A stretch of 64,000 nt of DNA. It comes from Pleodorina starrii (taxonomy: Eukaryota > Chlorophyta > Chlorophyceae > Chlamydomonadales > Volvocaceae). Below the pieces are notes generated by a model. That model was given only the letters and a program-made list of their open reading frames with translations. It searched no databases and was not told the DNA's origin. A program made the translations under genes and the position numbers. Of the stretch, positions 36,123 to 49,600 are shown in pieces (within the stretch, counting starts at the first letter, position 1; every line of letters starts with the position of its first letter). Location: NCBI GenBank assembly GCA_030267565.1, contig BRXU01000002.1, positions 4,401,501 through 4,465,500 on the forward strand, given 5' to 3'.

Positions 36123-38581
36123 ATACATCCACGGGCACGTGCGTTCGAAAGTATTGTAAATCATTACAAAATTAACCAGCATTTGACGAAAAAACAGAAT
36201 ATCATTGGGAGATTTTTAGTCTCGAACTCTCGAAACAAAGACGTTCTTGTTTGCATACGAGTACAGGTACGTAGGTTGCCCTATTACGGAACAGTCCCCT
36301 ATATGTAACAATGATTTTATTTCAGCGAAATGGCGCCACCAAAAATCATCAGAAAATTACAACATGGACATTCACGTACGGGCGGCAATTTACGGTAAAT
36401 TTTGGGCATGCGCTAAGTGCTTAGGGCTGCGAGAAACAATGGCTTTTGTTAGAACCACGATGCGGCATCGTCACTTCCTGACGTGCTGGATGAGCGATAT
36501 AGCGCCAGACTTGCAAGAAGGACGTTATAAGTGATATACATGTGCTATTTGTTCGGAGGTATACATAGGTTTACCCATACAGTCAAATGACGAAAGCAAA
36601 GAAGTCCCCCGCTCCGTCCAAGGGCCGACCCAGGGGCCCGGCCGCGCGCGTCGGCGGGAAGCGAGTGTCTCGCATTGGGCCACTAGGCACGCGGGGTGAC
36701 CTCTGCTAAGTGACATATGAACACTAAAGTGACCGGACATGATATATAATGGCATAATTTGCAGGAGTCGCGCGTCGCAAAGGCTGGCACTTTTTGGCCG
36801 TTGGGCGGTGTTCCAGATTAGGGGCGTTTGTTCCACTCAGGGGCGAGCGTACCCAGTACCACATTTTGAGAGTTATTGTGCAAGGACCTGCTGCCTATCG
36901 TTGCATACGTAAATTACAGCATGTCGAGGACATATGTACGGACCTCTGGTAGAGTATTTGGCTGTAAAGGTTGCAAGCTCAACTTTATAATTGCTCTCAA
37001 AGTGTTCAGTGTTCCGAATTAGGGCAACCTACCCATGGATTTCTCTCGGCGGGCTGAAAAAACGTGACGTCCGATTTAGCGTCACCCTTTTTCAGAGGAA
37101 TCCCTTCAACCATAAAATTCAATACAACAAATAAAAAAATTATACTGTCTCCTAGAAGGTAGTGATCTTGTTTTTTGGTATTGCTTAGCGTGGTCATCTG
37201 GATAGGATTGTTTAACTTCCCCCAGTCAGACCGCGATGGTACCACGCATGTACACGACGGTCTGTGAGTTTCTAGACAACTGAAACCCTTCACGAGGGTT
37301 TTTAGTCTAGATGTTATATTGAACATTAGACCCACAGAGTCGTGCGATGTTATCCAGCCACTCTGGACAGCACCGAAAGCAAGACCGGTTCTACCCAAGC
37401 CCTATAGCAGTCAAATCGCCCTTATTAAGGGCAAAATATGGCCTTACGATGTGCCCTTAAGGTCAACCATCCTAGCATGTTCAACGCCAAAACGTGTTTG
37501 GGATTGTTATTTATGCTTATTAAGCAGTATAAAAGCAATAGCCGCAGTAAAACAGACATCTCAAGTCAAATCCGTTCACATGCCTTGGTCACCCGTACGG
37601 TCACAGTATTTTTGATGTTGTCTTGTTGCCTTTTGTACTTATAATAAGTAGTGCATATAAATACTCCAGCTTGGCTGATTGAAAGTTTCCTAACCTTAGT
37701 CGGTCTGAAGGGCAACCATGGTTGCCCTCCTCCAGCGTTCCTAGTGAAGTTCACGAGTTTTAAAGGACTATGTCCAGGCTATTAAATATGAACAATTTCA
37801 ACTGTATTGGCGAGTACTGCAGCAGCTGCGGAAGCGACTTCGCGGAAATGGTTGTGCAGCTTGCCGCGGGAATAGCGCAAATGTAGAAGGACGCATGCAG
37901 GGTAAAAGTCCTCTTCTATCTGCTTGCACGGGCTCTTGAAACCAGCAGGCCGGGCACTGTGCTGCAAAGGCGCGACGGGTTCGCAAACGCCCCTGCGGAC
38001 GCCTCGCCCTCCATCATGTATAAGCTGGAGTTTACACGTATCTCACAGTTGAGAGGGGGCCACTGCAATTGAGTCCGACCGCGCGTGCCGGTGTCCGACC
38101 GCGCGTGCCGACCGCTGCTGGCATAACCCCCTGGCCCCCAACCTGGCGCATCGCAAGCCGGATAGCGGCGGCCCGATGCCCCAGGTGTGCGGGCTAGTTG
38201 TGCAGCTGCTGTCGCGCCCCAAGCGTCCAACAGCACCCCCTTTCCCTTCCCCGGGCGGGTGTGCAGTCCGTTGCAGTGCTGTCACGTGAACTTGTTGGTA
38301 TGGGTTGGTCCAGCGGCTGCACGGCCTTGCACTGTCAACCTTCTCGGTAAAGGCTACAAATAAAGTACTTGCCATATGCGTCAGTTGCAGCAGAGCGCGA
38401 AGTAAGCTTGCTTCTCGGCAGTTCACTTGTATCTCGTTTTCATACATAACTGGCAGATAAATAAATGATTATTATTACAGGAAGGCGCGTTACCGCAGGC
38501 AAAGCAAGGAGCACGCAGCTGCATGCGCCATAGAGCATTATAATTACATCAGCTCCTCTATTTCTTGCGTTTATTTTCTAT

Positions 38582-38616
38582 CTAGGGGGCATGCACTAGC
38601 TGTGCATGCCCCCTAG
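38582..38616. other. Perfect 15-bp-arm hairpin
   Basis: CTAGGGGGCATGCAC and its exact inverse flank the 5-base loop TAGCT. Function unknown; possibly the end of a foldback element. Confidence 0.75.
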
Positions 38617-38869
38617 AAACGCTTATCGGTACTTCTCAGTCCAATTAACTGAAGGTTTTCTGAGTGAAACAAAGAAAACCAAGGTTTTCTATCTGTGTAA
38701 TTGCCGAGAGCCTAATCGGCTCGTCGGTGGTGGTACGGCGGGTCCGTACCGGTGAGAGCGAAGTGCAAGTCGCGGCGAGCGCGACGGAAAGAGTAATTTC
38801 GCGAGTTTATATAGTCAGTACTGACAGGTTTCCGCTGCGTCGTCTGCCCATTACACCGCCCCACGGCAG

Positions 38870-38962
38870 ATAGCGCAGTCGGTAACCAGGCTCGCCTCCT
38901 CCCACGGAAGCAAGCACACTCGTCTGCTCGCAGGTACTCGATTCCATCCCCGTCTTCAAGCG
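38870..38962 (+). other. tRNA-like segment, possible SINE relic
   Basis: TAGCGCAGTCGG at about 38872 fits the tRNA A-box pattern. About 60 bp later GGTACTCGATTCC resembles the B-box GGTTCGATTCC with two extra bases. A proper acceptor stem is not obvious, so a functional tRNA is unlikely; a tRNA-derived SINE head or pseudogene is more plausible. Confidence 0.3.
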
Positions 38963-39363
38963 GTAAGGCAACTACTCATGAAAAGCGCTAATTGTATATA
39001 GAACGACATGGGAACAAGGTAACAAGGCAGGAGACGTGGCCGGGGGCGGGGCACGCAGTACGCCAAGCCCGCCGGCATACATGCAGCAGTGTCGGGCTGT
39101 CGGGCGGGCCCGACACGACTAGTGCTGTCGCCGGTACTGCTGACGGTATTTGTTTTTGCTCGGCCTTGATGCGTGACACTGTTTCCTTTGAACTTTCATT
39201 GGTATAACCACAATTTTTACATTTATTCGTTTTTCTTTGGCAACGTCAGGCGGTTCATGAGCCTCTGGGTTCGTCTGGACCGTACGACCTCGCTGAAGCT
39301 TGTAACATCATCAACATCATAATCGACTGCTGCAGAGGCAATTTTATTAATTTATTAATTTAC

Positions 39364-40101
39364 TAATTAATTACAGAGGAGCTGGAGAACAGCTGCATAG
39401 TGCGATCGCACGACTCTGTGGGTCTGATATTCAATAGAACATCTATCCAGACCAGGCCACTAACCAAATCACCGGCGAAATCGCCTCATTGGAAAGGGAT
39501 CCCACGCGGGGAATGAATGAAGTTGCTTCGACTAAGTGTGCCCATTCCGATTCCCTGAAACGAATCGGTACCCAGGCTAACGAAGGGGGAGCCAAAAGGG
39601 AATCGGAGTCAAGGCAAAACCTCCCCCGCTCTGGGACCGGCCTAAGGAGAAAAGCACACGTGTCCTGCAACCACCCATGTGCGAGTGGAACAAAAACATA
39701 CCGCGGCGGTGTAGTGTACCACACAATAATTGCACGAGTAACAAACAACCAGACCAAACCCAAGCCTTCTTGCTCTGTCCAACATATCATTCGTGATATG
39801 TTTCCGACAAATAACAAATGGATTGTCCAGACCCAGGAACGGATGGTTTGACGGAACCATATCCCAACCCCGCAAAGGAATATCTTGCGCCGCGAAGGCA
39901 GTCAATCGTCCCAAAAATCCGCCACCACTGTTGCGCTTATCTTGTTTATTTAGGACCGGAGATGTAAGGGTATCTCCACCGCGATCCCTATACAGCAACC
40001 GCCTTCCCTGGTCTAGATGTTCTATTGATCATTATCAGACCCACAGCAGAGTCGTGCGATCGCACTGAGTAGCTGTTATCAAGCTCCTCTGTAATTAATT
40101 A
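39364..40101. mobile_element. Inverted-repeat element (MITE-like) with ~90-bp termini
   Basis: The left end TAATTAATTACAGAGGAGCT is mirrored at 40081-40101. Homology continues inward for about 90 bp on each side through GTGCGATCGCACGACTCTG and AATAGAACATCTA. The 738-bp interior has no transposase-like frame. The flanks are AT-rich TTAATTTATTAA repeats, so the target-site duplication cannot be fixed. A second copy of its left half lies at 62571-62850. Confidence 0.7.
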
Positions 40102-40297
40102 ATTTATTAATAATTAATTAATTCATCAGTACATACACGCGTCTGGCGGCGAATCAACAGTGCACGCATGCACGAGCAACGAACCTGCCATTTATCTACG
40201 TGGCGATTGAGCTTCAGAAAGGCACATTATTATTACCAATTAAATTACCAGTATATATGGCGAGTACCATTTTTTTGCAAGTGGCCATAGGTTGACA

Positions 40298-40323
40298 GTG
40301 TCTCCACGCGGGTACCCGTCAGG
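40298..40323 (+). promoter_or_regulatory. Conserved upstream block of gene B (copy 2)
   Basis: Counterpart of 16356-16381. The surrounding DNA is otherwise diverged, which makes the conservation more notable. It lies 342 bp before the ATG of gene B. Confidence 0.45.
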
Positions 40324-40639
40324 TAGGGGTAACGAAAGGTAACCAGCCGTACTACTTGCAGTGGGATGCACAGACATTATTTAAAACGGCGCAAGGCACT
40401 CCTTGCCCTTGTCCTAACACTTTTAAGGGTTAATCACCATACTTGCGACCGCAGCGCTGCTGGTTGTAGCATTGCTAGTCTGGAGCGTGGTGATCCTACC
40501 TGACGGCTTGCCGCGATCAAGCACATATATACTAGTTGAGTTTTTCACCCTTAGGGTTACAAAAATCAGCGGTTAACACGTCTGAGCACTGCGTAAAGCC
40601 CTGAAGGTAGGATTCCTGCGTGCCACATTCCTGTCAAGA

Positions 40640-43600
40640 ATGGCACCCCTTGGAGCCCGTCGTCTCCTCCTGGGCCAGCTGCCGCTCCTGCTGCTGGTGC
40701 TGGCCGCTGCCTCCGGGATGCGTGCTGCTGAGGTACGCCAATACTACTCATTATATTCCAGGCCAGTCACGCAGATAGTAATGCGTGTTAGTTACGGCGG
40801 CGTGTGTGCGTGCGTGTGCGTCAGGCAGCCAGCGCGGCGAGCTCCGTCGCGGTATATCGATATACATACCGCGACCGTTAGACATCGATGTCTGCGAAGA
40901 GAAACATGCGATATCATATGTTTCTCTTCGCAGACATGCCTAACGGTTTTTTCGACTGCCTATTTGCCAAGAAGCGCTACCGACACAACAATATGTTTGG
41001 GCATAGTTGAATGAAAGGGCGTGTGATCCGTGTCGGCGAGAGCGTGCGTGATGACAGGGATGCATGGAACGAATGAAGGAGCTGCATGCTGGCAGGCGCG
41101 CCAGCGAGGTGGTTGATCGATTGTGTTCACCCCGATAGATGATGAGGAAGGAATGGTTCCACACCGACCGTACCATTGCATGGAGGCCACGCATTCGTTC
41201 ATCGAGGATTGTCACTCATTCGTTCACAACCAACCCTTTCCCAAATGTACCTGCCCCTTCTCCTGCATCTCCAGGCCGCGCGCCGACGGAAGTCCTCATC
41301 CCCACCGCCTCCTCCCCCGCCTCCTCCGCCTCCCTCAGGTTTGTCTATCTATCCGTTGTTAGGTGTGTGCTACGTCGGTTTATTTCCTTCAGCCTACTTC
41401 TTATGCACTGACTCTCACATGTACATGATACATACGTGTGTGTATGTGTGTGTGTGTGTGTGTGTTACATGGTTGGGGGTGCATTCCCCTCTCATGAACA
41501 AAAACCCCATACGAGCCGAGGGCCACAAAAACGTGAGCACAATTTAGGCTTATTCCTTGTACTACCACAGTGGACGGCTCACGGCTGTCATGGCCCGTCC
41601 TTGCGCGCGCCCGGTTCAAGTAATTTCTGTCGTACAGGGTTTATACATGTATGGGCAAGTCACCTACCTTGTGACAACGAAAGTTCGTCGTTTTACTTTA
41701 TTTCTTCCTTTGTTGTGTATGTTCGTGCCTGTAGAGAGCGTCGGCAACACGCCGCCGGAGGCAAAGCTTGAGTCCGCTGGTAGGATGGTTGGTCTGTATG
41801 TGCGCTCGACTTCTCTATCTGCGTGCGTGCGTCCGGACGTTCGTATCGATCCTTACTCATCATCATCACACAGCATGCTCACCTGTTACGATCATCAGCA
41901 GATAGATTGCACCGAGAGATACGTACGTATGTATGCACGCTTAGATATGGATGGTGCTGCTGTGCGATGAAACATTGCTTTGAAGTCATACTACTCGCCA
42001 AGTAAGCAGTAAATTTATGTGGAGATTATTATTTAGCAATCCCTGCAGCCTACATGCGGTCTACAGTTTTATACATACCACTACGTACGTACGAATAAAT
42101 TGATATCAGTGTGACGAGGGCGGGTGTACATCTGCATGCACGGTATATAAGCGGTTCGTTAAATCCCCCAATAATGGCATTGCAACAGTTGCCCTCTTGC
42201 TTGCTTGGCCTTGTGCGTGCTTACTTGTATATATACAGAGAATAATGTCGGCAACCCGCCGCCGGAGATGGCGCTCGAAGCCGCAGGTCAGTGTGTGTTC
42301 GTTGCGCGGCCGCTTGAACGGCTATAACGTTGCATGCAGTGCGCTGCTGCAGGTCTCATGCTTGCTGCCACGGAGATGCGACACTAGTATAATGCGGGTA
42401 CTAGAATGCGGGCACTAGAATTTATATGGATATAATTTATCAATCCCTGCAGTCTACATGCAGTCTACAGTTGTATACGTACCACTATGTACGTACGAAT
42501 AAATTGATGTCAGTGTGACGAGGGCGGGTGTACATCTGCATGTACGGTATAAAAGCGGTTCATTAAATCCCCCAATGGCATGGCAACAGCTGCCCTCTTG
42601 CTTGCTTGGCCTTGTGCGTGCTTACTTGTATATATACAGAGAATAATGTCGGCAACCCGCCGCCGGAGATGGCGCTCGAAGCCGCAGGTCAGTGTGTGTT
42701 CGTTGCGCGGCCGTTTGAACGGCTATAACGTTGCATGCAGTGCGCTGCTGCATGTCTCGTGCTTACTGCCACGGAGATGCGGCACTAGAATGCGAGTTAC
42801 AGTGGTAGAATAGCCAACCCCGCAGGGCGGCTATGCGTGCTAGCCACCATCGGGCCTTCAATACACAGTAGGCCACACCCGCCCCTTCGAAATAAACCGC
42901 CCGACCGTGGGGACTCTTACGTAGGGCTCGGCATCGCCACCAATCAAGCGTGCGAATTTGACGTATCAACTACGACCTCAACCTATTTCTTTCAGCCTAC
43001 TTATTATGCAATGACTCTCACATGTACATGATACGTGTGTGTGCGTGTGTTACATGGTTGGGGGTGCGTGCCCCTCTCATGAACAAAAAACCAATACGAG
43101 CCGAGGGCCACGAAAACGTGAACACTATTTAGGCGTATTCCTTGTACTACCACAGTGGACGGTTGTGATGGCCCGTTCTTGCGCGCGCCCGATTCAAGTA
43201 ATTTCTGTCGTACAGGGTTTATACACGTATGGGCAAGTCACCTACCTTGTGACAACGAAAGTTCGTCGTTTAATTTTCTTCCTTTGTTGTGTATGTTCGT
43301 GCATGTAGAGAGCGTCGGCAACACGCCGCCGGAGGCAAAGCTTGAGTCCGCTGGTAGGATGGCTGGTCTGTATGTGCGCTCGACCCGCGCGTGTCGACTT
43401 CTCTATCTGCGTGCGTGCGTCCGGACGTACGTATCGATCCTTACTCATCATCATCACACAGCATGCTCACCTGTTACGATCAGCAGATAGATTGCACCGA
43501 GAGATACGTACGTATGTATGCATGCTTAGATATGGCTGGTGCTGCTGTGCGATGAAACATTGCTTTTGAGTCATACTACTCGCCAAGTAAGCAGTGAATT

Positions 43601-46600
43601 TATGTGGATATAATAATTTATCAGTCCCTGTAGCCTACATGCGGTCTACAGTTTTATAAATACCACGCATTATGTACGTACGAATAAATTGATATCAGTG
43701 TGACGAGGGCGGGTGTACATCTGCATGCACGGTATATATGCGGTTCATTAAATCCCCCAATAATGGCATGGCAACAGTTGCCCTCTTGCTTGCTTGGCCT
43801 TGTGCGTGCTTACTTGTATATATATACAGGGAATAATGTCGGCAACCCGCCGCCGGAGATGGCGCTCGAAGCCGCAGGTCAGTGTGTGTTCGTTGCGCGG
43901 CCGTTTGAACGGCGGGCTATAACGTTGCATGCAGTGCACTGCTGCAGGTCTCATGCTTGCTGCCACGGAGATGCGGCACTAGAATGCGAGTTACAGTGGT
44001 AGAATAGCCAACCCCGCAGGGCGGCTATGAGTGCTAGCCACCATCGGACCTTCAATACACAGTAGGCCACACCTGCCCCTTAGAAATAAACCGCCCGACC
44101 GTGGGGGCTCTTAACGTAGGGCTCAGCATCGCCACCAATCAAGCGTGCGAATTTGACGTAACCACTACGACCTCAACCTATTTCCTTCAGCCTAATTATT
44201 ATGCAATGACTCTCACATGTTCATGATACACACGTGTGTGTATGTGTGTGTGTTACATGGTTGGGGGTGCGTGCCCATCTCATGAACAAAAAACCAATAC
44301 GAGCCGAGGGCCACGAAAACGTGAACACTATTTAGGCGTATTCCTTGTACTACCACAGTGGACGGCTGTCATGGCCCGTTCTTGCGCACGCCCGATTCAA
44401 GCAATTTCTGTCGTGCAGGGTTTATACATGTATGGGCAAGTCACCTACCTTGTGACAACGAAAGTTCGTCGTTTAATTTATTTCTTCCTTTGTTGTGTAT
44501 GTTCGTGCCTAAAGAGATCGTCGGCAACACGCCGCCGGAGGCAAAGCTTGAGTCCGCTGGTAGGATGGTTGGTCTGTATGTGCGCTCGACCCGCGCGTGT
44601 CGACTTCTCTATCTGCGTGCGTGCGTCCGGACGTTCGTATCGATCCTTACTCATCATCATCACACAGCATGCTCACCTGTTACGATCAGCAGATAGATTG
44701 CACCGAGAGATACGTACGTATGTATGCATGCTTAGATATGGCTGGTGCTGCTGTGCGATGAAACATTGCTTTTGAGTCATACTACTCGCCAAGTAAGCAG
44801 TGAATTTATGTGGATATAATAATTTATCAGTCCCTGCAGCCTACATGCGGTCTACAGTTTTATACATACCACGCATTATGTACGTACGAATAAATTGATA
44901 TCAGTGTGACGAGGGCGGGTGTACATCTGCATGCACGGTATATATGCGGTTCGTTAAATCCCCCAATAATGGCATGGCAACAGTTGCCCTCTTGCTTGCT
45001 TGGCCTTGTGCGTGCTTACTTGTATATATACAGGGAATAATGTCGGCAACCCGCCGCCGGAGATGGCGCTCGAAGCCGCAGGTCAGTGTGTGTTCGTTGC
45101 GCGGCCGTTTGAACGGCGGGCTATAACGTTGCATGCAGTGCACTGCTGCAGGTCTCATGCTTGCTGCCACGGAGATGCGGCACTAGAATGCGAGTTACAG
45201 TGGTAGAATAGCCAACCCCGCAGGGCGGCTATGCGTGCTAGCCACCATCGGGCCTTCAATACACAGTAGGCCACACCTGCCCCTTAGAAATAAACCGCCC
45301 GACCGTGGGGGCTCTTAACGTAGGGCTCAGCATCGCCACCAATCAAGCGTGCGAATTTGACGTAACCACTACGACCTCAACCTATTTCCTTCAGCCTAAT
45401 TATTATGCAATGACTCTCACATGTTCATGATACACACGTGTGTGTGCGTGTGTGTGTTACATGGTTGGGGGTGCGTGCCCATCTCATGAACAAAAAACCA
45501 ATACGAGCCGAGGGCCACGAAAACGTGAACACTATTTAGGCGTATTCCTTGTACTACCACAGTGGACGGCTGTCATGGCCCGTTCTTGCGCACGCCCGAT
45601 TCAAGCAATTTCTGTCGTGCAGGGTTTATACATGTATGGGCAAGTCACCTACCTTGTGACAACGAAAGTTCGTCGTTTAATTTATTTCTTCCTTTGTTGT
45701 GTATGTTCGTGCCTAAAGAGATCGTCGGCAACACGCCGCCGGAGGCAAAGCTTGAGTCCGCTGGTAGGATGGTTGGTCTGTATGTGCGCTCGACCCGCGC
45801 GTGTCGACTTCTCTATCTGCGTGCGTGCGTCCGGACGTTCGTATCGATCCTTACTCATCATCATCACACAGCATGCTCACCTGTTACGATCAGCAGATAG
45901 ATTGCACCGAGAGATACGTACGTATGTATGCATGCTTAGATATGGCTGGTGCTGCTGTGCGATGAAACATTGCTTTTGAGTCATACTACTCGCCAAGTAA
46001 GCAGTGAATTTATGTGGATATAATAATTTATCAGTCCCTGCAGCCTACATGCGGTCTACAGTTTTATACATACCACGCATTATGTACGTACGAATAAATT
46101 GATATCAGTGTGACGAGGGCGGGTGTACATCTGCATGCACGGTATATAAGCGGTTCGTTAAATCCCCCAATGGCATGGCAACAGTTGCCCTCTTGCTTGC
46201 TTGGCCTTGTGCGTGCTTACTTGTATATATATACAGGGAATAATGTCGGCAACCCGCCGCCGGAGATGGCGCTCGAAGCCGCAGGTCAGTGTGTGTTCGT
46301 TGCGCGGCCGTTTGAACGGCGGGCTATAACGTTGCATGCAGTGCACTGCTGCAGGTCTCATGCTTGCTGCCACGGAGATGCGGCACTAGAATGCGAGTTA
46401 CAGTGGTAGAATAGCCAACCCCGCAGGGCGGCTATGCGTGCTAGCCACCATCGGGCCTTCAATACACAGTAGGCCACACCTGCCCCTTAGAAATAAACCG
46501 CCCGACCGTGGGGGCTCTTAACGTAGGGCTCAGCATCGCCACCAATCAAGCGTGCGAATTTGACGTAACCACTACGACCTCAACCTATTTCCTTCAGCCT

Positions 46601-49600
46601 AATTATTATGCAATGACTCTCACATGTTCATGATACACACGTGTGTGTATGTGTGTGTGTTACATGGTTGGGGGTGCGTGCCCATCTCATGAACAAAAAA
46701 CCAATACGAGCCGAGGGCCACGAAAACGTGAACACTATTTAGGCGTATTCCTTGTACTACCACAGTGGACGGCTGTCATGGCCCGTTCTTGCGCACGCCC
46801 GATTCAAGCAATTTCTGTCGTGCAGGGTTTATACATGTATGGGCAAGTCACCTACCTTGTGACAACGAAAGTTCGTCGTTTAATTTATTTCTTCCTTTGT
46901 TGTGTATGTTCGTGCCTAAAGAGATCGTCGGCAACACGCCGCCGGAGGCAAAGCTTGAGTCCGCTGGTAGGATGGTTGGTCTGTATGTGCGCTCGACCCG
47001 CGCGTGTCGACTTCTCTATCTGCGTGCGTGCGTCCGGACGTTCGTATCGATCCTTACTCATCATCATCACACAGCATGCTCACCTGTTACGATCAGCAGA
47101 TAGATTGCACCGAGAGATACGTACGTATGTATGCATGCTTAGATATGGCTGGTGCTGCTGTGCGATGAAACATTGCTTTTGAGTCATACTACTCGCCAAG
47201 TAAGCAGTGAATTTATGTGGATATAATAATTTATCAGTCCCTGCAGCCTACATGCGGTCTACAGTTTTATACATACCACGCATTATGTACGTACGAATAA
47301 ATTGATATCAGTGTGACGAGGGCGGGTGTACATCTGCATGCACGGTATATAAGCGGTTCGTTAAATCCCCCAATGGCATGGCAACAGTTGCCCTCTTGCT
47401 TGCTTGGCCTTGTGCGTGCTTACTTGTATATATATACAGGGAATAATGTCGGCAACCCGCCGCCGGAGATGGCGCTCGAAGCCGCAGGTCAGTGTGTGTT
47501 CGTTGCGCGGCCGTTTGAACGGCGGGCTATAACGTTGCATGCAGTGCACTGCTGCAGGTCTCATGCTTGCTGCCACGGAGATGCGGCACTAGAATGCGAG
47601 TTACAGTGGTAGAATAGCCAACCCCGCAGGGCGGCTATGCGTGCTAGCCACCATCGGGCCTTCAATACACAGTAGGCCACACCTGCCCCTTAGAAATAAA
47701 CCGCCCGACCGTGGGGGCTCTTAACGTAGGGCTCAGCATCGCCACCAATCAAGCGTGCGAATTTGACGAATCAACTACGACCTCAACCAATTTCCTTCAG
47801 CCTACTTATTATGCAATGACTCTTCACATGTACATGATACACACGTGTGTGTATGTGTGTGTTACATGGTTGGGGGTTCGTGCCCCTCTCATGAACAAAA
47901 AACCCATACGAGCCGAGGCCCACGAAAACGTGAACACTATTTAGGCGTATTCCTTGTACTACCACAGTGGACGGCTGTCATGGCCCGTTCTTGCGCGCGC
48001 CCGATTCAAGTAATTTTTGTCGTACAGGGTTTATACATGTATGGGCAAGTCACCTACCTTGTGACAACGAAAGTTCGTCGTTTCATTCTCTTCCTTTGTT
48101 GTGTATGTTCGTGAATGTAGAGAGCGTCGGCAACACGCCGCCGGAGGCAAAGCTTGAGTCCGCTGGTAGGATGGCTGGTCTGTATGTGCGCTCGACCCGC
48201 GCGTGTCGACTTCTCTATCTGCGTGCGTGCGTCCGGACGTACGTATCGATCCTTACTCATCATCATCACACAGCATGCTCACCTGTTACGATCAGCAGAT
48301 AGATTGCACCGAGAGATACGTACGTATGTATGCATGCTTAGATATGGCTGGTGCTGCTGTGCGATGAAACATTGCTTTTGAGTCATACTACTCGTCAAGT
48401 AAGCAGTGAATTTATGTGGATATAATAATTTATCAGTCCCTGCAGTCTACATGCAGTCGACAGTTGTATACATACCACGCACTATGTACGTACGAATAAA
48501 TTGATATCAGTGTGACGAGGGCGGGTGTACATCTGCATGTACGGTATATATGCGGTTCATTAAATCCCCCAATAATGGCATGGCAACAGTTGCCTTCTTG
48601 CTTGCTTGGCCTTGTGCGTGCTTACTTGTATGTATACAGAGAATAATGTCGGCAACCCGCCGCCGGAGATGGCACTCGAAGCCGCAGGTCAGTGTGTGTT
48701 CGTTGCGCGGCCGTTGGAACGGCGGGCTATAACGTTGCATGCAGTGCACTGCTGCAGGTCTCATGCTTGCTGCCACGGATGGAGATGCGGCACTAGAATG
48801 CGAATTACAGTGGTAGAATAGCCAACCCCGCAGGGCGGCTATGCGTGCTAGCCACCATCGGGCCTTCAATACACAGTAGGCCACACCCGCCCCTTAGAAA
48901 CCTCCTGACCGTGGGGACTAGTACGTAGGGCTCGGCATCGCCACCAATCAAGCGTGCGAATTTGACGTATCAACTACGACCTCAACCTCACATCTCGACA
49001 GCTATCAATAATCTCGTCATCCCGACCTATATATATTGTCGGGCGGGGAGGCCCGGACTCAAGCAAATAAACCCGGTTCTAGAAACTATGAGTGCGCAGC
49101 TGCCGCCTGCTTGCCACATCACATTAATCACGCGGTACTTATATAATATGATGTCTTTCGTCTCTTGTTTGCCGCGTGCGCGCTCGCGTGCAGACCTTAC
49201 CACAGCTGAAGCTGACTCACCGCCGCCGCCACCACCCCCGCCGCCGCCGCCGCCTGTCGAACCAGGTTTGTGTCCCTCATTGATTGCTGGCTCCCGTTAG
49301 CATATCTATGCTGCTGAAGAGTGCTATCCTCGCTCTTTCACTTCTAATTAACATGCACCAAACGTACTCGAACACACACCAGCAGTAGCAAATATAGTGT
49401 GCCCAAGCAATCCGCGTTCTGTGTGTGACGGCAATTTATATATATCACATAACGTTTCGTTGTTGCCTGCCTGTCTGGTCCGGTATCGCAGAGCTCGCCG
49501 CCGCCCCACTGGCTCCTCAGTACTACATTGGCTTTGGCAGCTGCCCCAGGAAGATGCAGAACCAGTCGTACGGCAACTGGAAGATGTACCGCCCAGATGC

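Larger units (their letters stand above)
34951..40297. other. Intergenic region between the two paralogues
   Basis: No defensible gene. It contains an imperfect ~170-bp tandem duplication, a 20-bp direct duplication near 38059-38100 (GTCCGACCGCGCGTGCCG), a perfect 15-bp-arm hairpin, a tRNA-like segment, an inverted-repeat element, and a diverged fragment of that element's terminal repeat near 37307-37360. Most frames in it are short and domain-free. Confidence 0.5.
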
